NCBI GenBank assembly: GCA_016125075.1
Contig: WGMO01000007.1
Span: 1-64,000, forward strand
DNA length: 64,000 bases
Source of the DNA: Terrimonas sp.
GTDB lineage: Bacteria > Bacteroidota > Bacteroidia > Chitinophagales > Chitinophagaceae
Reading direction: 5' to 3'
Shown here: positions 9,379 to 17,910 of the stretch, piece by piece
How the letters are laid out: every line of letters starts with the position of its first letter
How positions within the stretch are numbered: the stretch's first letter is position 1
Notes under the pieces: generated by a model
What the model saw: only the letters and a program-made list of their open reading frames with translations
Databases searched by the model: none
Told to the model about the DNA's origin: nothing
Made by a program: the position numbers and the translations under genes

Positions 9379-9719
9379 ACACCTACAAATTACCTGATTT
9401 TCCTGATTCAAAATACCCCAGGTGCATGACTTGGGGCAGCCCATGCATGAACTGGTAAAATGACCGTATCAATTGTCCCGGTTTGCTGCTGCCATCCATC
9501 AGTTCCATAAACAGAAATGAACAGGATTCCGGCAAAAACCTTTCCCGTTGGCTATAGATCCGTTACCCCCCCCCTTTCATCCACCCTGTTCCGGGACCGT
9601 TAAAAAACAAAAAGGTCATGCCATTCGGGCTTCCATGAATGGTGAAGGCATGACCTGATGGCTATCGGTTTTATTCCGCCATGAGGCCCCTTTCGAAACG
9701 GGGCTCTCTTGCGTTTTTA
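9379..9719. other. Intergenic stretch between cytochrome and kinase operon
   Basis: These 341 bases hold the promoter region of the kinase operon at the left end (no convincing box seen) and the 3' end of the cytochrome transcript at the right. Two hairpins are visible: 9683-9706 (GAG-CCCC/GGGG-CTC type, no T-run) and the terminator at 9613-9656. There is no credible coding sequence. Confidence 0.6.
9613..9656 (-). terminator. Intrinsic terminator of the cytochrome c gene
   Basis: An exact 10-base inverted repeat AGGTCATGCC/GGCATGACCT with inner ATTC/GAAT complementarity is followed on the minus strand by TTTTTGTTTTTT. Stem strength and T-rich tail fit a Rho-independent terminator about 65 bases past the cytochrome stop codon. 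Confidence 0.8.
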
Positions 9720-10310
9720 CTATAGGTCCTGAAGGGAACGGGGAGCCGGCACAATATTATGGACGGGAGGAGTGGTTTTGAGGTAAGCAAATATGGCACG
9801 GATGTCCTCATCGGTCATGTTTTTATAGGCCATCCAGGGCATGGGGGGCAGTAAATTCCGGCCTTGTTCAAGTCCTTTAAATTTACCCTCGCGTAAGGCA
9901 CGGATAAAATTCTCTTCCGTCCAGTTTCCGATTCCCGATACGTCGCTGGTAAGGTTGGCTGCAAAGGATTGTCCCCAGGGTCCCACTGCACTGGTCAGGT
10001 CAGGTGCAAAGAGCACCCACCCTTTTTTAACCTCATCCTTATTGACCGGGGGTACATTTCCCTGCTGGGGAAAACCGGATAACCGCAGTTCGGGGATTAA
10101 TTCCGGTCCCTGCGGGCCCATCCGCTTCGGGGAATGACAGTCATCACAGCCAATAAAACTGACCAGGTACTCCCCTCTTTTCACCAGGGTCATGCTGTCT
10201 GTCGAGGCAGAAACGCTTTGTTCTTTTACCGGGCTGTCCTTACAGGATATAATGGCCATAAAGACAACAGCCAAACCGATAATACTTGTTAGCAGGATTT
10301 TGATACGCAT
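9720..10310 (-). CDS. Lipoprotein cytochrome c
   Basis: From the ATG at 10310 the protein has 196 residues and starts with a lipoprotein signal (hydrophobic core, then AIISC). A single haem-attachment motif CDDCH follows RGEYLVSFIG, and a late Met (PPMPWMAYKNM) could be the distal haem ligand. The tail DEDIRAIFAYLKTTPPV is typical of class I c-type cytochromes that pair with dehydrogenases or oxidases. It should sit on the periplasmic side and pass electrons. The frame stays open to 10394 but that extension lacks a signal and overlaps a small upstream ORF. Its redox partner is not in the window. Confidence 0.87.
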   Translation of the reverse strand: MRIKILLTSIIGLAVVFMAIISCKDSPVKEQSVSASTDSMTLVKRGEYLVSFIGCDDCHSPKRMGPQGPELIPELRLSGFPQQGNVPPVNKDEVKKGWVLFAPDLTSAVGPWGQSFAANLTSDVSGIGNWTEENFIRALREGKFKGLEQGRNLLPPMPWMAYKNMTDEDIRAIFAYLKTTPPVHNIVPAPRSLQDL

Positions 10311-10329
10311 AATGATTGGTTTAGATTTT

Positions 10330-10539
10330 TTATTGATTGCTGATAAAATGAAAAGACAGTTGCTCAGAACCCCAAGCCGGGTTTTGCAGGACACTATTAT
10401 TCCCTTCCCTCATTTTCACCCCGGCCCAGCCCCTGTTGGGAAGAACAGTTTCATTCCTTTTGCGGAAGGAATGGGCCGCAGCGTAGACCATGGAGATGGT
10501 CATAAAGGAAAGCACTGCGGCCTGGAGTATTTTTTTCAT
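10330..10539 (-). CDS. Small putative secreted protein
   Basis: This is a 69-codon frame starting MKKILQAAVLSFMTISMVYAA, a good Sec signal peptide, followed by about 45 residues without recognised domain (RKRNETVLPNRGWAG). It lies 19 bases upstream of the cytochrome c start on the same strand and could be its operon partner. I do not recognise the family. The convincing signal peptide is the only support; it could be a chance frame. Confidence 0.4.
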   Translation of the reverse strand: MKKILQAAVLSFMTISMVYAAAHSFRKRNETVLPNRGWAGVKMREGNNSVLQNPAWGSEQLSFHFISNQ

Positions 10540-10662
10540 AAAATGGTTTTCGTTTCAATTCCTGTGCAATTTATCCCCGCACTGCCGGCGGGTCAATATG
10601 GAGGTTCATGAACTGCATAAATCAAAGGATGAATTGAATTTTCAACCGGCTGGATACGGTTC

Positions 10663-12687
10663 TTAATGAGTTGTACCCGATAATATCCCTTTACCGGTGA
10701 CAAAAGGTTTGAACCCGGAATTGAGACTGAGCGTATAACCTCCTTCCACACCCGCTACCATGTTTGTGATTTTACCTATTCCCCCCGTGACCAATTGTTC
10801 AGAAACCAGGTCGGCCGTAACACCGGCAGTTCCTTTCAGGCCAAAGTCGGAAAACTGGTTATTGTTATCAAAGGAAACATAGACCATTTGCTTGACCCCA
10901 GCATTCAAAACAGTTCCGAAATGCTGACTGGCACCCACCCCGGCTGAAATAGTGGATGTTCCTGTTTTAAAATTCTTCTCATAGCCTGCCAGGAGCCCTT
11001 TACCACCTTCAATACCATAACTGCCACAATCCGCTTTCAGGGAAGCCACCTGCAGGTCAATACTAATGTTCAGCCAGGAGGGGCAGCTCAGGTCAATATC
11101 ATGGCTTGCAGCAATGATATCATCAGCTTCTGAAGCCGTCAGGTTATTCGACATACATTCAACCGGTGCCGGCTCAAAAATAACTGCCGTTTGCAGGGTA
11201 CTGATCAGGAAACCAAAATATTCGGCAACTGCATGATAAACCATTCTTTTATTACCCTCGGTCGGATTCAGCCGTATATTGCTGATCATGCCGTTGATAT
11301 ATTCCTTCCATCGGGCATCTACGATGATGAACCTGTTTCTGATATAAGCATTCCGCCTGGCCACATATTCATCCGCTATCGCTTTCTTTTTATCACAGCA
11401 TTTTTTCTGGTAGGCCAGTATGATATCCTGACCCACATTGGGTCCGGTGGGGGGCGATGGGCATTGAACAGCGGCTAACTTTGAATAGTAGTCTTTAATC
11501 ATTGCATCGATCATCTTCCCATCCTCTTCGGTCATGATGCCCAGCAGTGGAGCAAATGTCGAACCCAGTTCACGGGTCAGTTCGTCCTCCAGGTCGGCAT
11601 ATAAACCGGGGGGCCTTTTTCCCTCCGCTTTTATGGCTTCGGGGCTGGCCATGGGAATAGAAGTCCAGAAAAGATATTCTGATTGCAGCGATTTCAGGTA
11701 ACCCGCATGTTGTTGATGCCAGTCATCGGACTCTCCGGACTTTTCCGGAAAATCCGGCATCCTGAACTTTCCCAGCCCTATCTCTTCAAAGTAATCTCGA
11801 TGCGGAATTCCGGTTCTTCTTTTTCGGAGGGCATTTAAATCGATGGGCATCCCTTTTTTCCGCATCAGGGCCAGTGTTGATCGCCGGTGTGATACTTCCA
11901 GTTCTTTTTCAAAATATTTTTGAGCCGTGGCATACTCTTTTTTAAACAGGTTGATCATTCCCATTGATCGGTTCGCTTCCGGGTTCCCTTCATCAAGCGC
12001 AAGACATTTTGATAAATACATCTCCGCTTTTCCCATATCACCCAGTCCCAGGAAAGACTGGCCCAGGTTATTGAGCAGCAGGCTGCTTGCCGGTGAAGAC
12101 TGGAGCTGATACAGCAGGATGGGAACAGCTTTTTCCTCCAATCCCGCCATATTATATAAAGCGGCCAGGTTATTCCACAATACTGTTGTCTCCGGTTTCT
12201 TTTGAACGGCCGCAATGGATACGAGGAGTGATGCCAGGGGTTGATCCCCATACCAGAGGGCAATAGCCGTACGCTCCATTTGGGAAGGGTCCTGCTCAGT
12301 GGTTATTTTCTTCACATCCTGTCTGACTGCCGGGGAAGCAACGGCATTGATTTGCTGTAAGGATTGTTGCACACCTGCCATCAATTCCGTTTTTGAAGGC
12401 AGTTTCGGGGGTATCATGGCCAGTCGCTTCAAATCTTTTGGAGGCTGTTGTATTTCAAAACCAGGCAAAACGGTTTCATCGATGGGAATACCTGCCATAG
12501 ATGCCCTATCCTTAACCTGGGAGGATGCCTGTTTGAGTAATTTTTCCTTATAAACCTCGATCTCTCCCGGTGTCATTTGCATCATTTTTTCCAGGTCAGG
12601 TTTAACCGGTTTTGCTCTTTGGCTTTGTGCCCATACCGGGTAAAAAGAAAAATTATATAGAACCAGAAGCAGGAATATTTTTTTCAT
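10663..12687 (-). CDS. Secreted TPR-repeat protein of unknown function
   Basis: From the ATG at 12687 the protein has 674 residues, with signal peptide MKKIFLLLVLYNFSFYPVWAQ, a basic/charged linker, a TPR-like superhelix (about residues 155-275, e.g. VLWNNLAALYNMAGLEEKA and LLLNNLGQSFLGLGDMGKAE), a Cys-bearing middle and a Gly-rich C-terminus (GTAGVTADLVSEQ, NMVAGVEGGYTLSLNSG) resembling beta-rich repeats. TPRs usually scaffold protein contacts. The frame is open to 12741 but that start would overlap the upstream gene. It is the last gene of a minus-strand run starting near 15855. The function is not recognisable. Confidence 0.75.
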   Translation of the reverse strand: MKKIFLLLVLYNFSFYPVWAQSQRAKPVKPDLEKMMQMTPGEIEVYKEKLLKQASSQVKDRASMAGIPIDETVLPGFEIQQPPKDLKRLAMIPPKLPSKTELMAGVQQSLQQINAVASPAVRQDVKKITTEQDPSQMERTAIALWYGDQPLASLLVSIAAVQKKPETTVLWNNLAALYNMAGLEEKAVPILLYQLQSSPASSLLLNNLGQSFLGLGDMGKAEMYLSKCLALDEGNPEANRSMGMINLFKKEYATAQKYFEKELEVSHRRSTLALMRKKGMPIDLNALRKRRTGIPHRDYFEEIGLGKFRMPDFPEKSGESDDWHQQHAGYLKSLQSEYLFWTSIPMASPEAIKAEGKRPPGLYADLEDELTRELGSTFAPLLGIMTEEDGKMIDAMIKDYYSKLAAVQCPSPPTGPNVGQDIILAYQKKCCDKKKAIADEYVARRNAYIRNRFIIVDARWKEYINGMISNIRLNPTEGNKRMVYHAVAEYFGFLISTLQTAVIFEPAPVECMSNNLTASEADDIIAASHDIDLSCPSWLNISIDLQVASLKADCGSYGIEGGKGLLAGYEKNFKTGTSTISAGVGASQHFGTVLNAGVKQMVYVSFDNNNQFSDFGLKGTAGVTADLVSEQLVTGGIGKITNMVAGVEGGYTLSLNSGFKPFVTGKGILSGTTH

Positions 12688-12709
12688 AAATAACAATGCT
12701 TTTTTTCGG

Positions 12710-13564
12710 TTATTGCAATTCCCTGACCCATTGTTCCACAAAAGGCCTTGTCACATCATATACCTCTTTACCTGACCGGAAAATCATTTTCCAGTCCGAA
12801 TTCTTTGCTTCATATTCAGGTTTTACAAATCGCTTTTTCCCATTCTTTTCGACGAGTGATGCATTAAAATCCACGGTCTGGGCGATATCTAGGTATTTTT
12901 TTAGCCGGGTCCTGATGAGCTGGCGGATATCGGCCGGATAGTTGTCCGTCCACTGTTTCAGGCTTTCATCATAGCGCGTCTTTTCATTTTCGGCCATCAT
13001 CAATTCCTGCTGGTATAACATTTCGATCACCTCGCTTTGGGGGTCCTGGTATTCCGCAAGGTTCTTTTTATGCATATCGAGGATCTCTGCCATTGCTTTT
13101 TGCAGGGAGGCATCCGCCGTTTTGATTATACCTTCCGTCTTGCTGATCAGTTCTTTCGTTTCCGCTACCTTTTCACTGCGGATCGCTTCTTTTGTTTTTG
13201 CTTTTCTTTCGGTTGCTGCAGGTTTAGACTGCATCCGCTCTTTTTCATATTCCGTCCTGAAACTGTTGCTGTAGATATATTGTTTGGCAAAGTTCAAAAG
13301 GTCTTTGGCGACCTGGGCCCTGTTCCCCGTCAGTATGTTTTTGGCATTTCTTGCCTGGTAATAATCAAAATAATTGCGGAGGAAGCTGTTCCTGATCTGA
13401 TCCTTTCCCTGCTGCTGGCTAATCCCGAGTTGTTTCCAGCAATCTTCAGCGATCCGTTTCCCGGTGTAAAAAGATAACAGCATCATACATGCCATAAAAG
13501 GCAGCATCACCAGGAAGCCGAAGCGAATAACAAGGCGACCCTTTTGTAAAACGTTTTTTTTCAT
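12710..13564 (-). CDS. Membrane-anchored coiled-coil protein, unknown
   Basis: This 284-residue protein has an N-terminal membrane anchor (about 11-33, GFLVMLPFMACMMLLSFYTG) and a highly charged, helix-rich remainder. The central region (about 105-200) has Lys/Glu-rich heptad-like sequence suggesting a coiled coil. I know no family match. It precedes the TPR gene by 22 bases on the same strand, so the two probably work together in the envelope. Confidence 0.7.
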   Translation of the reverse strand: MKKNVLQKGRLVIRFGFLVMLPFMACMMLLSFYTGKRIAEDCWKQLGISQQQGKDQIRNSFLRNYFDYYQARNAKNILTGNRAQVAKDLLNFAKQYIYSNSFRTEYEKERMQSKPAATERKAKTKEAIRSEKVAETKELISKTEGIIKTADASLQKAMAEILDMHKKNLAEYQDPQSEVIEMLYQQELMMAENEKTRYDESLKQWTDNYPADIRQLIRTRLKKYLDIAQTVDFNASLVEKNGKKRFVKPEYEAKNSDWKMIFRSGKEVYDVTRPFVEQWVRELQ

Positions 13565-13660
13565 AAAAAAGGTTTAATAGTTATAAAATCTGTTTATTGT
13601 TTCAACATGATCGGCAATCTTTTCTGCCTCAAGGGCATAACCTGATGGCCGGAATGACAT

Positions 13661-14125
13661 TTAACCGAATACCGCCCCAACCAACAGGCAGGTATACCCT
13701 GTTATATTGGCCACCTGTCTTTTTCTGAAATGGGCCAGCCATTGCTGACGAAATGCAGCCCAGTTCGCAGGATAATCATCATCCGACCATGTATTAATAA
13801 GATTGTTGATCGGCATATTGCCTTTCAGCATAAAAAAGGTATCGATCATAAAGGCAGCCAGTGCGACCACAGCAGTCAGGAAACGAAGAGTTCCGGGCTG
13901 GTTACCACAGACCAAAACCAACGCGGAATTACTCAGCAGTGTCAGGTAAAATGGATATTTAAATTTTTTTCGGAAATTCCTGTCAAGGCTTTTCCTAAAA
14001 GCAATATAGGCGGGTGCATTCATTGAGCGTTGAACATCAGACAATGCAATGATGTAGATCAGTGATTGGCTGACTATAAAGGAATAGCAAATGAGATTTA
14101 GTAAAATGATGATTTTGATTTCCAT
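13661..14125 (-). CDS. DUF1772-like four-helix membrane protein
   Basis: This 154-residue protein has four hydrophobic segments (about 5-30, 58-75, 82-102, 138-153) and the pattern PINNLINTW...W...R..WLAHFRKRQ, which I associate with DUF1772 (anthrone-oxygenase-like) membrane proteins. No catalytic role can be claimed. Its start is eight bases after the stop of the OmpA-family gene, placing it inside the same minus-strand operon of envelope proteins. Confidence 0.7.
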   Translation of the reverse strand: MEIKIIILLNLICYSFIVSQSLIYIIALSDVQRSMNAPAYIAFRKSLDRNFRKKFKYPFYLTLLSNSALVLVCGNQPGTLRFLTAVVALAAFMIDTFFMLKGNMPINNLINTWSDDDYPANWAAFRQQWLAHFRKRQVANITGYTCLLVGAVFG

Positions 14126-14132
14126 ATGCTCC

Positions 14133-15425
14133 TTATAATTTAATCAGTTCCACCCTGCGGTTCATGGCTTTCCCCTCTTTGGTTTTATTATCGCCAAGGG
14201 GTTGGCTTTCCCCCCGTCCATCGGTTTCCAGTCGCTCCGCATCGATACCATAGTCATTAACGAGGCTTTGTTTAACAGCTGCTGCACGCATTTTTGAAAG
14301 GGAAAGATTATGTTCTTCCGAACCCTGGTCGTCGGTATGACCAATAATTTTAATACGGATATCCTTGTTTGTTTTTAAAACACCCGCAATCTCTTTCAAG
14401 ACCCCCGCGGAAGCAGGTTTGATGGTGGCAGCATCCAGGTCAAACAAGATCCCGTTGGTGACCAGGTGTCCCTCTTCAACAAGTTGATGCCGCAGGTCCG
14501 GAACACCCCGGGCAATTCTAATATTGCTAACCAGGTAACCCACTTCCTCATCACTGGAATTAGATCTTTTTACCCGAAAGAAAAGCTGGTTCAGTTGTAT
14601 TCCCGGTGCAATCGCCCTGGGCAGATCATACATTTTATCTTCATTGAACCATACCCTGAATCTTTCGCCCTGAACCTGCATTGCCACATGAATGATTTTT
14701 CCGTACTGCAAACCCAACTTCGCATAATTCTTTACATCCGTAGAGAGATAATTCCCCCCTTTCGAAAAAGTTTCCAGGTGTAAATGCGAGCCATCATAAT
14801 CAGCAGGCTGCACCTTTAACTCTGTTGCAAAAAACCGGGTATACTGCTGCAGCAAACTATTGTCGGTGGTGGGCAGGTCACCCGTTGCCATGAGACCGAA
14901 TGCGAATTGTGGAAAAACAGCCGACTTATTATCTCTCCTGAGTAAGAGATCAAACTCGACCGTACAATTCGCGGTAAAATTTTCCTGGTTGTCTGTCAGT
15001 AGGACTGCGTCCTGGTAAAGTTGCAGCCAGTTCCCTTTGCCAAGGCTGGTGGTAGCCACTACCCCATTTCCACTGCTGTTCCAACCGGCAGGGAGTTCTC
15101 CCGGTCTTTCCTCTTCAAAACTGTTACTGTAAATGATCTCCTCCCCCGGTATAAAATCATATTTTGAATAGGCTTTTAAAGCAGGCCTGTCTTCAGGGAT
15201 GTCGCAGGCATCCTGTATATCGCCGGAAGAAGAATGGGTGGATCCAGCGGGTTTCCCTTCTACTTTATCGAGAGTCTTATCGATTGATGCATCCACGCGC
15301 TTATCCACCCTTTGTGCTATTTTATCTTTGACCTTATGGGTCAGCTTACTGAATTGAGCAGAACCCTGCAGCCCATTGAAAATTAAAATGGACATGATCA
15401 TGATCTTGCAGAACAGGAATTTCAT
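14133..15425 (-). CDS. OmpA-family peptidoglycan-binding outer-membrane protein
   Basis: This 430-residue protein has a signal peptide (to about residue 24, ending GSAQ), an amphipathic Lys/Asp repeat (VKDKIAQRVDKRVDASIDKTLDKV), a central beta-rich domain (about 95-310) resembling a concanavalin/LamG-like fold, and a C-terminal OmpA domain (about 325-430) with IIGHTDDQGSEEHNLSLSKMRA and NRRVELI, which bind meso-DAP of peptidoglycan. There is no N-terminal OmpA barrel, so it is probably a periplasmic or lipid-facing scaffold. It is followed eight bases later by the DUF1772-like gene. The central domain's ligand is unknown. Confidence 0.85.
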   Translation of the reverse strand: MKFLFCKIMIMSILIFNGLQGSAQFSKLTHKVKDKIAQRVDKRVDASIDKTLDKVEGKPAGSTHSSSGDIQDACDIPEDRPALKAYSKYDFIPGEEIIYSNSFEEERPGELPAGWNSSGNGVVATTSLGKGNWLQLYQDAVLLTDNQENFTANCTVEFDLLLRRDNKSAVFPQFAFGLMATGDLPTTDNSLLQQYTRFFATELKVQPADYDGSHLHLETFSKGGNYLSTDVKNYAKLGLQYGKIIHVAMQVQGERFRVWFNEDKMYDLPRAIAPGIQLNQLFFRVKRSNSSDEEVGYLVSNIRIARGVPDLRHQLVEEGHLVTNGILFDLDAATIKPASAGVLKEIAGVLKTNKDIRIKIIGHTDDQGSEEHNLSLSKMRAAAVKQSLVNDYGIDAERLETDGRGESQPLGDNKTKEGKAMNRRVELIKL

Positions 15426-15465
15426 AATGAAAGGTTTAATGGTTATGTTGCAAAAAATCAGTTTA

Positions 15466-15855
15466 TTATTGTTCCGTCTCTTTTGCCAGCAGGTATCTTG
15501 TCATAAAGATTCCCTGCCCGCTTTCGCCGGGGCTTAAGGTAAATGACGTGACTTTCTCAATGGACCATCCGAGATCTGTATAATTCCGGATGGTTCTGAG
15601 TATCTTATCTTCATTTTCTTTGATATTCCTGAAATTGATCCCGGCCAGGCTAAAAAGGTTTTCGAGGTCAGTTTCCTTTTGAGAACCATCAGGATTGGTG
15701 ATGACCATTTTTGAGCGACCCAGCCCACCGGCTACAACAGATTCCACGGTAGTGATCTGCATGAATTGTTTGTTGATTTCTTTCCTTGATTCCTGGGCTT
15801 CACTATGCAGGATGGATACAATCACTACTAAGAATGCCAGATATACTTTTTTCAT
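15466..15855 (-). CDS. Small secreted protein of unknown function
   Basis: This 129-residue protein has a clear signal peptide MKKVYLAFLVVIVSILHSEAQ and a short alpha/beta remainder ending in a basic-acidic tail (YLLAKETEQ). The NYTDLGWSIEKVT stretch resembles small DUF4177-like folds, but the match is weak. It is the first gene of the minus-strand envelope run (gap of 40 bases to the OmpA gene). I do not assign a function. Confidence 0.7.
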   Translation of the reverse strand: MKKVYLAFLVVIVSILHSEAQESRKEINKQFMQITTVESVVAGGLGRSKMVITNPDGSQKETDLENLFSLAGINFRNIKENEDKILRTIRNYTDLGWSIEKVTSFTLSPGESGQGIFMTRYLLAKETEQ

Positions 15856-15957
15856 AATTGCTAGTTTAATTTTTTACGCTGTAAAATTGGCGGGATTACG
15901 CCCGGGTATCAACACGAGGATGCATGGATTGCACAAAAAATGGTATGAAATGAAAAA

Positions 15958-15977
15958 GACCGGCACAGTTGCCGGTC
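15958..15977. terminator. Bidirectional intrinsic terminator
   Basis: An exact stem GACCGGCA/TGCCGGTC with loop CAGT is flanked by TTTCTTTTT on the plus strand and by TTTTTCATTTC on the minus strand. It lies 26 bases past the stop of the small ORF at 16004-16174 and upstream of the envelope run, so it most likely separates these two minus-strand units. Confidence 0.8.
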
Positions 15978-16003
15978 TTTCTTTTTACAGGATTGCTTCC
16001 GTT

Positions 16004-16174
16004 TTAAGCAACCAGTTCAAATTCACTGACAGATTGGATCCGTTTTTCTTTAGCCCGTTCCTTAGCGCCGACAATCAGTTGGTCAATTCTCTTTTCGAAA
16101 ATTGAATTTTCTTTTGAACGCTGACTGGCGAGACAAGTAATCCATATCTGTGTTGTGACAAATTTTCCGCTCAT
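16004..16174 (-). CDS. Small hypothetical protein (56 aa)
   Basis: The frame starts MSGKFVTTQIWITCLASQRS and runs to a charged helical tail (KRIDQLIVGAKERAKEKR, then ending SEFELVA). It is followed within 26 bases by a strong terminator, which supports it as a real short transcript rather than a chance frame. There is no signal peptide and no recognised domain. It could be a small regulator or toxin/antitoxin-like protein, but nothing in the sequence decides this. Confidence 0.5.
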   Translation of the reverse strand: MSGKFVTTQIWITCLASQRSKENSIFEKRIDQLIVGAKERAKEKRIQSVSEFELVA

Positions 16175-16335
16175 GGTGATTAGGTTTTATCGTTATTCAT
16201 TTTTGTAAGACAAAGATGGTAACGATTTTACCCGACGCCAATAAGGTCATGCATGAAGTGAAGGTTATGGGGTATGAGTTGATGAAATACCCTTGCTGCT
16301 CCTGATCTTAACCAGTGTATCAACCGGCCGGTATA

Positions 16336-17502
16336 TCATCCCAATGACCTTGATATCCCCAGTTCCAGTCCCCGGATCTCGGCAAGACCGCGGAGCCTGC
16401 CGATCCCGCTATAACCCGGGTAGGTTTCTTTTTCAAGGTCATCAAGCATCTGGTGTCCGTGATCCGGCCGCATCGGAATGGCAATATTTCTTCTTTGCTG
16501 CAATAATACTATTTCCCGGATAACGGCATACATATCCACATCCCCGTCGAGGTGATCTGCTTCAAAGAAGTTTCCGTTCTCATCCCTCCTGGTACTGCGC
16601 AAATGAATAAAATGAATATTGTCACCCAGTCTTTTTACCATTCCGGGCAGGTCATTATCAGGCCGCACGCCATAGGAACCGGTGCAAAAACATAATCCAT
16701 TGGCAGGCGAAGGTGCTGCTTCCAGCAATTCCCTGGCATCAGCTTCCGTACTCACAATCCGGGGCAAACCCAGTAAGGGAAAAGGCGGATCATCGGGGTG
16801 GATGGCCATTTTAAGACCCAGGGATTCTGCAACGGGAACCACCTGTTGCAGAAAATAAAAAAGGTGCTGTTTCAATTGCGGCGCATCAATATTTTCATAC
16901 TGCTTCAGGGCAGCCAGGATCTCCTCCGGCGTAAAACGTTCTTCACTGCCCGGCAATCCCAATAAAGTGTTTTTATACAGGAGTTCTTTTTCCTGCTCCG
17001 TCATGGCCTCCAGTCTTTTTCGGGACTGTTCGATTTCCAGCGGGGTGTAATCTTTTTCAGCGCCCGGTCTTTTCAGCAGGAAAAGGTCAAAGGCGATAAA
17101 AGCCGATTTCTCAAAATAGAGTGCCCTGCTTTTATCGGGTAATTCATATTGGATATCCGTTCGCATCCAATCCAGGATCGGCATAAAGTTATAGGTCACC
17201 ACTTTCAGCCCGCAGGTGGCAATATGTTGAAGGCTTTGTTTGTAATTTTCAATATGCAGTAAATAATCCCCCGTTTGTTTTTTTATGTCCTCGCTCACCG
17301 GCAAACTCTCTATCACCTTCCATTCCAGACCCGCTGCGGCCACGGCAGCTTTACGCTTTTCGATCTCAGCCACGGTCCATATCTCTCCTACCGGAATATG
17401 GTGAAGGGCTGTTACCACGCCGGTACAGCCTGCCTGCCGGATATGCCATAGGTTGACGGGATCCTGGGGTCCGTACCAGCGCATCGTTTGTTGCATCATC
17501 AT
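16336..17502 (-). CDS. uxuA: D-mannonate dehydratase
   Basis: The protein (388 residues from the ATG at 17502; frame open to 17529) carries the UxuA start [11 protein letters not shown]...[17 protein letters not shown] and the later [45 protein letters not shown] and MRPDHGHQ blocks. It dehydrates D-mannonate to 2-keto-3-deoxygluconate in the cytoplasm, a step in glucuronate degradation. This fits the neighbouring xylan locus, whose GH67 and GH115 enzymes release (methyl)glucuronate. Glucuronate isomerase and KDG kinase are not in the window; the SDR at 26668 may supply the reductase step. Three consecutive ATGs make the exact start uncertain. Confidence 0.95.
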   Translation of the reverse strand: MMMQQTMRWYGPQDPVNLWHIRQAGCTGVVTALHHIPVGEIWTVAEIEKRKAAVAAAGLEWKVIESLPVSEDIKKQTGDYLLHIENYKQSLQHIATCGLKVVTYNFMPILDWMRTDIQYELPDKSRALYFEKSAFIAFDLFLLKRPGAEKDYTPLEIEQSRKRLEAMTEQEKELLYKNTLLGLPGSEERFTPEEILAALKQYENIDAPQLKQHLFYFLQQVVPVAESLGLKMAIHPDDPPFPLLGLPRIVSTEADARELLEAAPSPANGLCFCTGSYGVRPDNDLPGMVKRLGDNIHFIHLRSTRRDENGNFFEADHLDGDVDMYAVIREIVLLQQRRNIAIPMRPDHGHQMLDDLEKETYPGYSGIGRLRGLAEIRGLELGISRSLG

Positions 17503-17567
17503 TATATTCAGTATTAATATTCCCTGCAAAGAAAAGGAGAAAACGTTAATGAAATCAGGATCTTTAT

Positions 17568-17741
17568 CTATTCAGCCTTTATGGTGATGGTTGCCGGTTG
17601 TAAATTACCGGAACTGGCCATGACTTTGAAAGTCCTGTTTTCGGGATAACGGGTCAGCTTATCATCAAGTCCTTCGGGATTACAGGATGTAAAGCATCTA
17701 TCAGAGTAGATATGAGTTCTGTCCCAATTCCCGGAAATCAT
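17568..17741 (-). pseudogene. Possible relic of a secreted enzyme's C-terminus
   Basis: A 57-codon minus-strand frame ends [21 protein letters not shown], which reads like the last beta-strands of a GH2-type or other secreted glycosidase. An overlapping second frame just upstream (17701-17820) contains protein-like FPNWIWTSPINIIL before a stop. Together they look like a decayed gene tail with a frameshift between susD and uxuA. There is no start with a ribosome site. The evidence is compositional only. Confidence 0.3.
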
Positions 17742-17830
17742 AAACCTTTGCCTTTTCGTTTAAAATGATATTGATCGGAGATGTCCATATCCAGTTTGGA
17801 AAAAAATTTCCGGCAAATCCCTATCAAAAA

Positions 17831-17858
17831 AAGGAGAGATGATTAATCATCCCTCCTT
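17831..17858 (-). terminator. Intrinsic terminator after susD
   Basis: A 13-base stem with one mismatch (AAGGAGxGATGAT and its complement) and a two-base loop is followed by a run of Ts on the minus strand. It lies about 50 bases after the SusD stop codon and should end the susC-susD transcript, implying that uxuA has its own promoter. Confidence 0.75.
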
Positions 17859-17910
17859 GCTTTGACTGCTTATGCTTGCTGTTCTAAAACTTACTTAAAT
17901 CCTTCAATAC

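Noticed and set aside
10311-10394. N-terminal extension of the cytochrome c
   Set aside because: It lacks signal features and would hide the lipoprotein signal that begins at the ATG at 10310; it also overlaps the small secreted frame.
17480-17545. AACGTT-centred sequence upstream of uxuA as a fourth LacI operator
   Set aside because: It shares only the TAAC/GTTTTC core and lacks the TGTAACC half; too weak to call.
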